Origin: Cyclobacteriaceae bacterium
Lineage (GTDB): Bacteria > Bacteroidota > Bacteroidia > Cytophagales > Cyclobacteriaceae
Length of the DNA: 64,000 bases
Reading direction: 5' to 3'
Assembly (NCBI GenBank): GCA_020832305.1
Contig: JAFIEV010000042.1
Location: 266,607-330,606, forward strand
Below are positions 1-9,300 of the stretch, piece by piece (position 1 is the first letter of the stretch; the number at the start of each line of letters is the position of its first letter). The notes beneath the pieces are model-generated. The model was not told where the DNA came from. It did no database searches and was given only the letters and a program-made list of their open reading frames with translations. Both the position numbers and the translations under genes were made by a program.

Positions 1-1
1 G

Positions 2-262
2 GATGCCAAAGATCAGGTAAGCGGTATAATCGGCGATTCGGTTATGGTCGATTCGGCAGACCGGTTAAAGGCCGTAAGTCCTTATCCGGTTAAATTTGAA
101 TTGCTGAAAGATGGCATTCTTATAGAGAGCACAGAAAATGTGTATGAATATGAGTATAAAACAGGCGGACAAAAAGGCAATTATCGATTGGTGGCGCTAT
201 TGAAGTACAGAAAGCAGTGGTTGCCATGGGTGTACACCAACCATATAGTTTTACACGATTAA
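2..262 (+). CDS. C-terminal fragment of an unidentified protein (PHP-family-like tail?)
   Basis: The frame is open from base 2 to a TAA at 260-262, giving the last 86 residues of a protein whose start lies outside the window. The fragment looks like a beta-rich terminal domain (PVKFELLKDG, a Y-rich strand, then WVYTNHIVL before the end). This resembles the small C-terminal domain of PHP/CehA-type phosphoesterases, which often end in a 'W-x-Y/F-T/S-N-P-I' strand. That is a weak resemblance and no catalytic residue is visible. It converges on lptD, and the two stop codons overlap by three bases. Confidence 0.45.
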   Translation, partial: DAKDQVSGIIGDSVMVDSADRLKAVSPYPVKFELLKDGILIESTENVYEYEYKTGGQKGNYRLVALLKYRKQWLPWVYTNHIVLHD

Positions 263-3027
263 TTGTCCCACCAGCTTCTCTGACGGTTGATTCTAAGGTC
301 TTGTAAAAGGGATGATTTTGCATTGATCGATAGATTATAAGACTGGAATCGGCCAAAAGGCACCCAGTTGAAAGCCATTTGCCAGCAGTGCAGATCGCGG
401 TTGATACTAAAGCTGGTTTGGGTAAAGGTTTTCCTAACGATGTCGTAACCAGAATTGAAAGTGATTTTCCATTTCTCAGTAAGGCTCAGGTCACCATTGA
501 ACATCATGGAATGTGTGGAAATCTCGCCAGGCTGGAAACCATTTTTTGTATAAGCCACATTATAGTTTAGGCGAAGGTTCCAGGGTATACTGAAATCGAC
601 GTATAGCTCAGGATTGCTTCGTATAAATTGCCGCATGGCCTCTTCCTCCGGAGTAAGTCCTATATTTTCGTCCATTTGACGGTCTGCTTCCTGCTCCTTT
701 TCACGGGCTTTCGGGTTGAGACTCATACTCATATTGATATTTGCCCTGGTAAATTGCCCTATACCTCTACCTGCATTCCATGCATATATAGAACGGCGCC
801 TCTGTGCAAATTGTTGATCACCCCGGTTGTTGGTAAATACACTGTCGAGCTGCCAGATGTAAGGATCAAGTGTTGTATTAAAGTTAAAATCGATCTTTTT
901 ATTAAACAGCCGGGTTCGAAAGGCTATATTGGCCGGTGCCAGGTTAAAAGAATCGGCTAACAGATTATATCCCGTACTAAATGACAGGTTATCGATTATT
1001 GACACCTTTTCAGACTTCCTCTGGGCCGTATCACTCTTGCTTTTCACCTTGGCTTCAATATTATTGGCCATGCTGAAGCCAATGGTGCCACTCTGACCTT
1101 GCGTAGGTGTGCCGTATATAAAACCCTGATACTTTGAAAATCGTCTGAAATTACCAAGGGTATCAACCTGAACATCTTGAAAAAATCCAAACCTTTCAGC
1201 TGAAAAATCAGGGCTGTAACTCATAGATACAGAAGGACGAATCACATGGCGCACTGCCTCAACCCTGCCTTTCTTAAAATACATGGTTCCATACAGGTTG
1301 GTATTTAAGGAAATGCTGCTGTTATAACTGTACAACCTTGAGAACCTGGATACAGTGTCGACCCTTAGCCCCCTTTCTTCTTCTACCCATCGGTAGTTCA
1401 ATTCGCGGAAGTACCATATTTCATCATAATTAAAGGCCGGGCTTAGTGTAAAATGTTTTAAAACTTTTGTAGAAGTGTTTACCGGTATTCGATGCCTCAC
1501 TCCATTTTGCGCCCTGTCAAAAATCAGTCGGGTATTGGCAAGTGTGAAGGGTACAATGGTGTCTGTTTCGGCACTGTAATTGAGTAGAGGCAGGTTCCCA
1601 GGGGCATTTATCCGGTTATTGGTAAGCCGGTTTGAGGAATTCATATTCCATGAAAAGTTAATATTTTCATACCATGTTTTGGCAGATGCATTTCTTTTTT
1701 TCAGAGGATATATTCTATTCATATTCAGCGCCAGATCAGGCAGGGTGGCATTGACCACCCCCGTGCTGACATTCTGCTGCATCCTTGCATTGGCAGACAT
1801 ATTAAATGGCGTACCCTGAAAAGTTTTGGAAAATGTAACGTTTGATGAAAATTCCTGGTTAAGTGTATTTGCCAGGTTCATCATGGGGTTATTTTGGTTA
1901 AAGCTGCTGGTACCTGCATTAACTGAGGCTGAAAAACGACTGGTGCCTTTTGACTCGGGCGTGTGAGACCAATTGACCCAGAAGTCACGTGTAACAATAC
2001 TATCTATTTCAGATTCGGCTCGCTGACTATTGAAACGCACATTAAAACGGCCATTGTAGGCATATCGCTTTTTGTAGCTTGACGCCCCATTTATCCCCCA
2101 GCTTCCCTTTGAGTAGACTTCTGTGGTAACCTGAAAATCAACATAGTCATTGACGGCAAAGTAATATCCTCCGTTTCTGAGAAAAAAGCCTCTTCTTCTT
2201 TCTTCTCCATATGTCGGAAAAAGCACGCCACTGGCCTTTTTCCGCGGCATAGGAAATATACCAAAGGGTACAATTGCCGGAGTAGGCATGCCCATAACAT
2301 ACATTCGGGCTGGTCCAGCTACAACTTTATTATTGGGGATCAACTTTATTTTCCCGGCACTTATATGAAAATGTGGTTCTGCCATATTACAAGTACTGTA
2401 AATGGCATCGGCAACATACAATTCATCAAACTGATTTTTAAATACCCTGGAGCCACGCATGTTGGCATCACCCTGCTCTGTAACCACACCTTTGATAATA
2501 GCTTTTTTCGTATCGAAGTTGTACATCATCTCATCTGTATAATATGTCTCCTGCCCTTCTTTAAAAACAGGCTTGCCTTGCATTACACCCAATGAATCTG
2601 GTATACCATTAGCTTTTATTATTTTGGTGGCATAATTAATCTGTATTTCGGCGGCATCAAGCTCAATATTACCGTAGACTATTTTGGCTTCTCCGTAAAG
2701 CTCAACAATTCTTTTAGGCATATCGAGTTTTATTGAATCTTTGGCAGTATACTTGATGGTAGTTTCAATATCGCCTTTTTTGGCGGTTTTTATCGTGTCT
2801 TTTCGCGCAAGAGTATCATTTCCGGTTATTATTGCGTCATTTGGCAGGTCAAGTGAATCTGCAAAATACCGGTCAGCATCAAATTCCGGAATGGAATCTG
2901 CAATGATCAGGGGAATTTCCGGCGCGAATGGAATGGTATCGTTTTGCAGGGAAATCAACTGCGCCTGTGCTGTATTAATCACCAACAGTCCGGAGAAAAA
3001 AACGCATAAGAAAACTAAATATCTCAC
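259..3027 (-). CDS. lptD: LPS-assembly outer membrane protein LptD (Bacteroidota type)
   Basis: Outer-membrane beta-barrel that inserts lipopolysaccharide into the outer leaflet. From the start chosen here the protein is about 922 residues. It has an N-terminal signal peptide (RYLVFLCVFFSGLLVINTAQAQ), an OstA-like periplasmic domain (TIKYTAKDSIKLD, then strands such as ELYGEAKIVYGNIELDA), the family-typical FPMPRKKASGVLFPTYGE stretch near the start of the barrel, and many aromatic-rich strands to the end. The open frame extends upstream to 3345, but that would run through the divergent amidase. A GTG at 3027 sits directly before the signal peptide (a TTG at 3039 is also possible). With that start the gene is divergent from the amidase with a 64-base shared AT-rich gap. 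Family assignment is strong; the exact start is inferred. Confidence 0.85.
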   Translation of the reverse strand: MRYLVFLCVFFSGLLVINTAQAQLISLQNDTIPFAPEIPLIIADSIPEFDADRYFADSLDLPNDAIITGNDTLARKDTIKTAKKGDIETTIKYTAKDSIKLDMPKRIVELYGEAKIVYGNIELDAAEIQINYATKIIKANGIPDSLGVMQGKPVFKEGQETYYTDEMMYNFDTKKAIIKGVVTEQGDANMRGSRVFKNQFDELYVADAIYSTCNMAEPHFHISAGKIKLIPNNKVVAGPARMYVMGMPTPAIVPFGIFPMPRKKASGVLFPTYGEERRRGFFLRNGGYYFAVNDYVDFQVTTEVYSKGSWGINGASSYKKRYAYNGRFNVRFNSQRAESEIDSIVTRDFWVNWSHTPESKGTSRFSASVNAGTSSFNQNNPMMNLANTLNQEFSSNVTFSKTFQGTPFNMSANARMQQNVSTGVVNATLPDLALNMNRIYPLKKRNASAKTWYENINFSWNMNSSNRLTNNRINAPGNLPLLNYSAETDTIVPFTLANTRLIFDRAQNGVRHRIPVNTSTKVLKHFTLSPAFNYDEIWYFRELNYRWVEEERGLRVDTVSRFSRLYSYNSSISLNTNLYGTMYFKKGRVEAVRHVIRPSVSMSYSPDFSAERFGFFQDVQVDTLGNFRRFSKYQGFIYGTPTQGQSGTIGFSMANNIEAKVKSKSDTAQRKSEKVSIIDNLSFSTGYNLLADSFNLAPANIAFRTRLFNKKIDFNFNTTLDPYIWQLDSVFTNNRGDQQFAQRRRSIYAWNAGRGIGQFTRANINMSMSLNPKAREKEQEADRQMDENIGLTPEEEAMRQFIRSNPELYVDFSIPWNLRLNYNVAYTKNGFQPGEISTHSMMFNGDLSLTEKWKITFNSGYDIVRKTFTQTSFSINRDLHCWQMAFNWVPFGRFQSYNLSINAKSSLLQDLRINRQRSWWDN

Positions 3028-3091
3028 GAAAAGGCGCAATCGTTTTTTAAGTTTTAAATAAAAATTTTCAATTTTACGTAAAATTTTTCCT

Positions 3092-3919
3092 ATGGGTACT
3101 AAAAACGGAACAGTTGCAAAGAATATTGCTGTGATTACAGCACTAGCCATTGCATTTACATTTGGATCCTTTACTCCAACCGAAAAAAAGGAATACAAAG
3201 TAAAAACTGTCGTTATAGATCCGGGACATGGCGGCAAAGATAGTGGAACTGTAGGTGCTTTTTCAAAAGAAAAAGACATTGCTTTAAAAATAGCACTCGA
3301 ATTAGGTGATATAATAAAAAAGTACCTCAAAGATGTCGAAGTCATATATACACGTGATACCGATAAATTTGTCCCCTTGGAAGACCGCGCACTAATGGCA
3401 AACCGAAAAGGAGCTGATGTGTTTATATCGATTCACTGTAATTCACTGCCTGCCAATACGCCTATTGCAACTAAAAACAGAATTCATGGCACAGAAACTT
3501 TTGTTATGGGATTACATACCTCTGCTGCAAATCTTGAAGTAGCCAAAAGGGAAAACTCAGTTATATTACTGGAAGAGAATTATGAGGAGAGATATGAAGG
3601 TTTTGACCCTAAATCACCAGAATCACATATCCTTTTCTCACTTTATCAAAATGCGTATATCGAAAATAGTCTGAACCTCGCCGATAAAATAGAAGTTCAG
3701 TTTAAGGAGAGGGTAGGCAGGCATAGTCGCGGTGTAAAACAGGCGGGATTCTGGGTTTTATACAGAACCTCAATGCCCAGTGTTTTGGTAGAAGTGGGAT
3801 TTCTCAGTAACCCCATTGAAGAAAAATATCTGAATGACCCAATGGGACAGACCTATATTGCCTCAGGAATTTTCAGGGCATTCAGGGATTATAAAAATGA
3901 AATAGAAGCCATTAACTAA
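3092..3919 (+). CDS. N-acetylmuramoyl-L-alanine amidase (Amidase_3 family)
   Basis: Zinc-dependent periplasmic amidase that removes stem peptides from peptidoglycan during cell separation and wall turnover. The protein has 275 residues. A signal peptide or membrane anchor covers roughly residues 11-28. The Amidase_3 fold follows: VVIDPGHGGKDSG (first zinc His, about residue 45), the Glu of EKDIALKIA, ISIHCNS (second His, about residue 115) and the catalytic-Glu motif VEVGFLSN near residue 233. Length fits the short Bacteroidota amidases without LysM domains. It lies 10 bases upstream of the MCE gene on the same strand, so the two are probably cotranscribed, and it is divergent from lptD. The three genes form an envelope-biogenesis block. 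Confidence 0.9.
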   Translation: MGTKNGTVAKNIAVITALAIAFTFGSFTPTEKKEYKVKTVVIDPGHGGKDSGTVGAFSKEKDIALKIALELGDIIKKYLKDVEVIYTRDTDKFVPLEDRALMANRKGADVFISIHCNSLPANTPIATKNRIHGTETFVMGLHTSAANLEVAKRENSVILLEENYEERYEGFDPKSPESHILFSLYQNAYIENSLNLADKIEVQFKERVGRHSRGVKQAGFWVLYRTSMPSVLVEVGFLSNPIEEKYLNDPMGQTYIASGIFRAFRDYKNEIEAIN

Positions 3920-3929
3920 AAAAACAACC

Positions 3930-4880
3930 GTGCGAGTATCCAAAGAATTTAAAGTTGGTCTGTTATCTGTAGTATCAATAGCTATATTATACTTCGGATT
4001 CAACTACCTGAAAGGAATAGATTTCCTGTCAAAAACCAATACCTATTATGCTATTTATGAAAATACCGGAGGACTTGGTATATCCAATTCAGTAATCATC
4101 AATGGCCTCAATGTTGGCAGGGTGAGCAATATCGATTTGATGCAAGACAGACAAAATGCTATTTTGGTTCAAATTGATGTAGAACGGAGCGTAAAAATGG
4201 GGAAAAATACCATTGCCCACCTCATCAATACCGATTTTCTGGGCAGTAAGGCTATAGAGCTGGAGGTGGATTATGATTTTAGCCGGCTTTTGCAAAAAGG
4301 AGATACATTATCCTCCTATACTGAAGCAGGTATTACAGAGTTTCTCAAAGAAAAAGGTGCTCCTGTTGCTGAAGAATTGGGTGTGACAATACAAAATCTT
4401 AACTTATTGTTGAATGACTTCAGTCGTAAAAGTGAAGAAATCAACCCGGCTATCGGGGATTTTGTTGAAACAATGGCCTCAGTGAAAACATTAGTAGCCG
4501 ATAATCAGCAATCGGTAAAAATAATGCTCAACAATATCAACAAAACTTCAAATAATCTAAATGAGATCCTGGAAGGCCTTAAACCGCTTGTAGAAAAAGC
4601 AGGACAGGTAGCAGACACACTAAATCTTGAGATAATTCATGCTTCACTTGATGAAACCCGTAAATTGCTCGGTAATCTCAATGAAACAATAGGTGGCATT
4701 AATGACGGGGAAGGTAGTGCAGGTAAATTATTGCAGGATGACTCGTTGTATTTACATCTCAATAATGCTGCCCGTGATCTCGATTTGCTTTTAATCGATC
4801 TCAGGGAAAGACCCAAAAGATATGTGCACTTCTCGCTTTTTGGCCGTCGTGATAAAGACACTAAAAATAAAAAAGAATGA
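3930..4880 (+). CDS. MlaD/MCE-family lipid-transport substrate-binding protein
   Basis: Probable membrane-anchored periplasmic component of an Mla-type phospholipid transport system. The 316-residue protein starts at a GTG. It has one N-terminal transmembrane helix (about residues 9-25, VGLLSVVSIAILYFGFNYL), then the MCE domain at about 35-115 with the typical 'GL..SNSVIINGLNVGRV' segment. A long amphipathic helical region rich in N, L and E follows (about 130-270) and a basic C-terminus. The ATPase and permease partners (MlaF, MlaE) are not in this window. It follows the amidase by 10 bases. In other Bacteroidota these genes are often adjacent, so shared transcription is likely. Confidence 0.85.
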   Translation: MRVSKEFKVGLLSVVSIAILYFGFNYLKGIDFLSKTNTYYAIYENTGGLGISNSVIINGLNVGRVSNIDLMQDRQNAILVQIDVERSVKMGKNTIAHLINTDFLGSKAIELEVDYDFSRLLQKGDTLSSYTEAGITEFLKEKGAPVAEELGVTIQNLNLLLNDFSRKSEEINPAIGDFVETMASVKTLVADNQQSVKIMLNNINKTSNNLNEILEGLKPLVEKAGQVADTLNLEIIHASLDETRKLLGNLNETIGGINDGEGSAGKLLQDDSLYLHLNNAARDLDLLLIDLRERPKRYVHFSLFGRRDKDTKNKKE

Positions 4881-4947
4881 TTTTTATCACAATTTGTTTT
4901 CCTCAGAGGTTATATATTCGTAACTGAAACTTGGGGTAGAAAATATT

Positions 4948-5829
4948 TTGGATTCAAAAGAGAACAAAAATAAAGAAATCAACGAAAGAGAGTTGAAAGC
5001 ATTGGTTTCATTGCTAGACGATGAAGATTACAATATCGTAAATCAGATTGAGCAAAAAATCATATCACTGGGCAATGAAATGATCCCTTTTCTGGAACAT
5101 GAGTGGGAAAATAGTTTTAATCCGCATGTGCAGAAAAAAATTGAAGAACTCATACACCAGCTCCAATTTGACCAGCTTAAATCGAGACTGTCAGACTGGA
5201 AAAACAGACAGGGAGAAGATCTGCTGGAAGGCATGTGGTTGGTAGCTACCTTTCAATACCCCGATCTCGACCTTTCACAGTTGCGAAAAGACCTCGAACA
5301 GCTTTTTTACGATGCATGGCTTGAATACAAACCCAACCTGCATCCTTATGATCAGGTAAAAGTTCTAAACGGTGTTTTGTTTAGTAAGCTAAAGTTTAGT
5401 TCAAATACTAAAAACTTTCATGCACCTTCAAATTCCATGATCAATATTGTTATGGAAAGCAAAAAAGGGAATCCAATTTCGTTGTGTGTTATCTATATGC
5501 TCGTAGCTCAAAAACTCAATATGCCAGTGTATGGGGTTAATCTTCCCAATCTGTTTATTCTCACCTACAAAACCCCACAAATGCAATTTTATATCAATGC
5601 ATTTAACAAAGGCTTGATTTTCTCAAGAGCAGACATCGATAACTACATTGCACAATTGCATGTAAATCCTATGGAAATTTTTTATGAACCCTGTTCTCAC
5701 CTCGATATTGTAAAAAGAGTATTGCGAAATCTTATCATATCATATGAAAAACTCGATGAACACCATAAAGCTGATGAAGTAAAACAACTACTCTTGACTA
5801 TCAGTGATGAAGAAAAGCCTTTTGAATAA
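4948..5829 (+). CDS. SirB1/transglutaminase-like domain protein
   Basis: A 293-residue soluble protein starting at a TTG. The N-terminal third is helical and HEAT-like (ELKALVSLLDDEDYNIV, EQKIISLGNEMIPFLEHEWE). The rest matches the transglutaminase-like SirB1 family, including the 'GNPISLCVIYMLVAQKLNMPVYGVN' region with Cys180 at the usual nucleophile position. The family normally continues with a 'PGHF' motif carrying the catalytic His; here the corresponding segment reads LPNLFILTYK, so the His appears absent. The protein may therefore be a non-catalytic scaffold. No function is assigned. It sits 67 bases after the MCE gene and converges on trxA across a hairpin. Confidence 0.75.
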   Translation: MDSKENKNKEINERELKALVSLLDDEDYNIVNQIEQKIISLGNEMIPFLEHEWENSFNPHVQKKIEELIHQLQFDQLKSRLSDWKNRQGEDLLEGMWLVATFQYPDLDLSQLRKDLEQLFYDAWLEYKPNLHPYDQVKVLNGVLFSKLKFSSNTKNFHAPSNSMINIVMESKKGNPISLCVIYMLVAQKLNMPVYGVNLPNLFILTYKTPQMQFYINAFNKGLIFSRADIDNYIAQLHVNPMEIFYEPCSHLDIVKRVLRNLIISYEKLDEHHKADEVKQLLLTISDEEKPFE

Positions 5830-5844
5830 CCGGAGTAAAAAAAA

Positions 5845-5865
5845 GGTTGTTGAAATTCAACAACC
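5845..5865 (-). terminator. Rho-independent terminator of trxA (possibly bidirectional)
   Basis: Perfect 8-bp stem GGTTGTTG/CAACAACC with a 5-base loop. Read on the minus strand it is followed by a run of eight T, giving a good intrinsic terminator for trxA. On the plus strand only a short T-rich stretch follows. Confidence 0.75.
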
Positions 5866-5892
5866 CTTATTGCCTTTTCCAATAATATTAAT

Positions 5893-6216
5893 TTATCCTA
5901 TCTGAGCATCTATTTTTTCAGTTAGAATATTTTTTTGCGCATATCCAACATGGCGGTCAACTACTTCTTTATTTTTAAAAACCAAAAGGGTAGGTATGCT
6001 TCTGATGCCAAACTTGATTGAAATCTGAGGATTTTCATCGACATTTACTTTGCCAATAACAGCTTTACCTTCATATTCTCCGGCAATTTCTTCCACTATC
6101 GGTCCGATCATTTTACAAGGGCCACACCATTCTGCCCAAAAATCTACAAGCACAGGTTTATCTCCTGATATAATTTCATCGAAGTTAGTATCTGTAATTT
6201 CAATTGTTTTTGCCAT
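5893..6216 (-). CDS. trxA: Thioredoxin
   Basis: A cytoplasmic thiol-disulfide oxidoreductase that passes electrons from thioredoxin reductase to ribonucleotide reductase and other targets. The 107-residue protein is the standard length. The active site WCGPC is at residues 30-34, preceded by PVLVDFWAE. The cis-proline segment SIPTLLVFK and the C-terminal helix are intact. There is no signal peptide, so it is cytosolic. It is a single-gene unit with a terminator after it, and it lies upstream of no other minus-strand gene within its unit. Confidence 0.95.
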   Translation of the reverse strand: MAKTIEITDTNFDEIISGDKPVLVDFWAEWCGPCKMIGPIVEEIAGEYEGKAVIGKVNVDENPQISIKFGIRSIPTLLVFKNKEVVDRHVGYAQKNILTEKIDAQIG

Positions 6217-6361
6217 TGCTTTCTATTGTTTTATTGTAAGAATTAATCTCATTATCAAATATAGTACAAAACTAAAGTCAAAATTGTTTTATCTTTTTTT
6301 GACTGGATTGTGTGTATTATACTTCCAGTTGTGTCTTTTTCAACTGACACTTTGTCACCCA

Positions 6362-9300
6362 CTATACCTCTATATTGCATTCCACTTCAGGCAGGTAAGA
6401 AATTGCTTTGATAAATTCATCACCCGGGTGAATCGTAAATTTTTTGGAAAACAACTCAAGACTTATTTTCTCCTCCCCTGCCAAAAGATTCAGTCTTAGG
6501 TGGCATTTGCCTGGATTATCGGCGGCTGCCTGCTCCAACTTGTCGATTAACACATCACTGATATCTTCCGGCTTTAGCGTAAGGATTACTCTTTTGGTTA
6601 ATTTTTCCCGAAGCTCGCTAAGATGTTGAATCCATTGAATTTTAAATTCGGGTTTTTTATCTCCCCAGGGTTTTTCTGCAACCTGTCCTTTAACATATAG
6701 AAACCAGCCGGTCTCCATAAATTCTTTATATTTAAAATAATCATCGGAAAAAAGATAAAAGGTGTGTTGGTCATCATAATCTTCAAGACTGAGAATACCA
6801 AAAGGTTTGCCATTTCTGCTCACTTTGTGGGCAACTTCAGTTACAATGCCGCCAAAAGTCATCTCCTGGTTTAAATATTGATCGACATTTTTTAACTCTG
6901 AAAGCTTATTTCGGCAAAGGTTTTCCATTTCAAATTTAAACTGATCGAGGGGGTGCCCAGAAATAAAAAAACCTACTACTTCTTTCTCAAGTTGTAATTT
7001 TTCAGTTTCAGCATAAGGCTCTATTTCGGGAGCTTTTGGCTGGGGAATAGAAACATTGCTGGTAGCGCCAAACAGGGATTGTTGCTGATTGGCAGCTTCA
7101 TTTTGCATTTTATTACCATATTTAATGGCTTTTTCAATAAGGTTTTGGTCACCATCAGGGGTAAATAAGTACTGTCTTCTGTGACAATCTCCAAAATCAT
7201 CAAATGCGCCTGACATGGCAAGAACTTCGAAGGTCTTTTTGTTAACGGCTCTTAAATTTACCCGATTGGCAAAATCAAAGAGATTGTCGAAAGGCCCGTT
7301 TTGGTTGCGTTCTTCTATGATGGCTTGTACAGCAGCTTCTCCGGTACCTTTTATAGCACCAAGTCCAAACCGTATCTGCCCATCTCCATCGACTTCAAAG
7401 GCAACACCTGAATGGTTTACACTGGGTCCGAGCACTTTCAAGCCCAGATGCCGGCATTCTTCAAGAAAAAAAGTCACCTTAGTAATGTTGCTGAGGTTGT
7501 GGGTGAGTACCGAAGCCATATACTCGGCAGGATAATGTGCTTTGAGATAAGCCGTATGAAAAGCCACCACCGAATAACAGGTAGAGTGTGATTTATTAAA
7601 GGCATAGGCTGCAAAAGCTTCCCAGTCTTTCCATATTTTCTCAGCCTTTTCTACATCATGACCATTGGATTTACATCCTTCCAGAAACTTAGGTTTAAGT
7701 TTTTCAAGCAAGGCAAATATTTTTTTACCCATGGCCTTTCGCAATAAATCTGCATCACCTTTTGAAAAATTGGCCAGTTTCTGCGACAAGAGCATTACCT
7801 GCTCCTGGTAAACTGTTATACCATAGGTCTCGGCAAGGTATTCTTCCATTTCGGGCAGGTCATATGTGATGGGCTCTCTGCCGTGCTTCCGGGCTATAAA
7901 ATTGGGTATATATTCCATAGGACCCGGCCTGAACAAGGCATTCATGGCTATAAGGTCTGCAAATTTATCAGGCTTTAATGAGCGGAGGTGCTTTTGCATA
8001 CCGGCCGACTCAAACTGAAATGTACCATTGGTATCCCCTCGCTGATAGAGTTCATAGGTTTTAGTGTCATCAAGTGGAATGGTATCGGGATCAATTTTAA
8101 TTCCATGTCTTTTTTCTATGTATTCAATGGCTGTTTTTATTACTGAAAGGGTTTTCAGGCCCAGGAAGTCCATCTTTAACAATCCGGCATTTTCAACAAC
8201 GCTGTTATCAAACTGGGTTACGAGCAAATCAGAATCTTTGGAGGTAGCCATCGGCACAAAATTGGTCAGACGGTCAGGCGTAATGATTACCCCACAAGCG
8301 TGAACACCAGTATTGCGCATTGAGCCTTCAAGCTTGATGGCCTGCCTGAGTACTTGCCCTTTAAGATCATCCTGTTTGCGTATATCTTCCAGTTCTTTCA
8401 CCTCTTTCATCGCCTTTTCAAGGCTCACTCCCGGCCTTTCCGGCACCAGTTTCGCCATTGCGTTGGCTTCTGGCAGAGGTAGTTCCATTACCCGCGCACA
8501 GTCTCGTATAGAGGATTTGGCTGCCATGGTACCGTAGGTGATTATTTGGGCAACCTGCTCTTTACCGTATTTATTAACCACCCAGTCTATGATTTTACCC
8601 CGGCCGTCATCGTCAAAATCTATATCAATATCAGGAAGAGAGACCCTGTCGGGATTCAAAAATCGCTCAAAAAGCAGGTCATACTCAATTGGGTCGACGT
8701 TGGTAATACCAATACAGTAAGCAACGGCAGAACCCGCCGCAGAACCTCTGCCGGGCCCTACCGAAACATTCATTTTACGCGCCTGATTTGTGAAATCCTG
8801 CACAATAAGAAAATATCCGGGATAACCGGTTTTCTTAATCGTTTCAAGTTCAAAATCGAGGCGCTCCACTATGGCAGGGGTTAAATCACTGTAACGCTTT
8901 TTAGCCCCTTCATAGGTTATGTGCCGCAAATAATCGTCTTCTGTTTCGAAACCAGACGGAATATTGTACCGGGGAAGAAGAACTTCACGCTTCAATTCAA
9001 AGTCATCGATTTTCTCAAGAATTTCTGAAATATTATGAATGGCCTCAGGCAGTCCCGAAAACAATGCCTTCATCTCCTCCTGGCTTTTAAAATAGAATTC
9101 GTGGTTTGGGAAACCATACCTGAATCCCCTTCCTCTGCCTACAGGTGTTGATTTGAGCTCTCCCTCTTTGATGCATAAGAGAATGTCATGTGACTCTGCA
9201 TCGGATTTGTCGAGATAATATACATCGTTGCTGGCTACAACCTTCACACCATAACGTTGGGCAAACTGAAGTAATACCTGATTTACCCTCTTTTCCTCTT

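Noticed and set aside
3028-3345. Upstream extension of the lptD frame to 3345
   Set aside because: It overlaps the well-supported amidase on the other strand, and its translation is a typical antisense shadow. The signal peptide begins after 3030.
6050-6499. 149-residue plus-strand ORF between trxA and dnaE
   Set aside because: It lies antisense to both genes and crosses the gap; no start context or domain.
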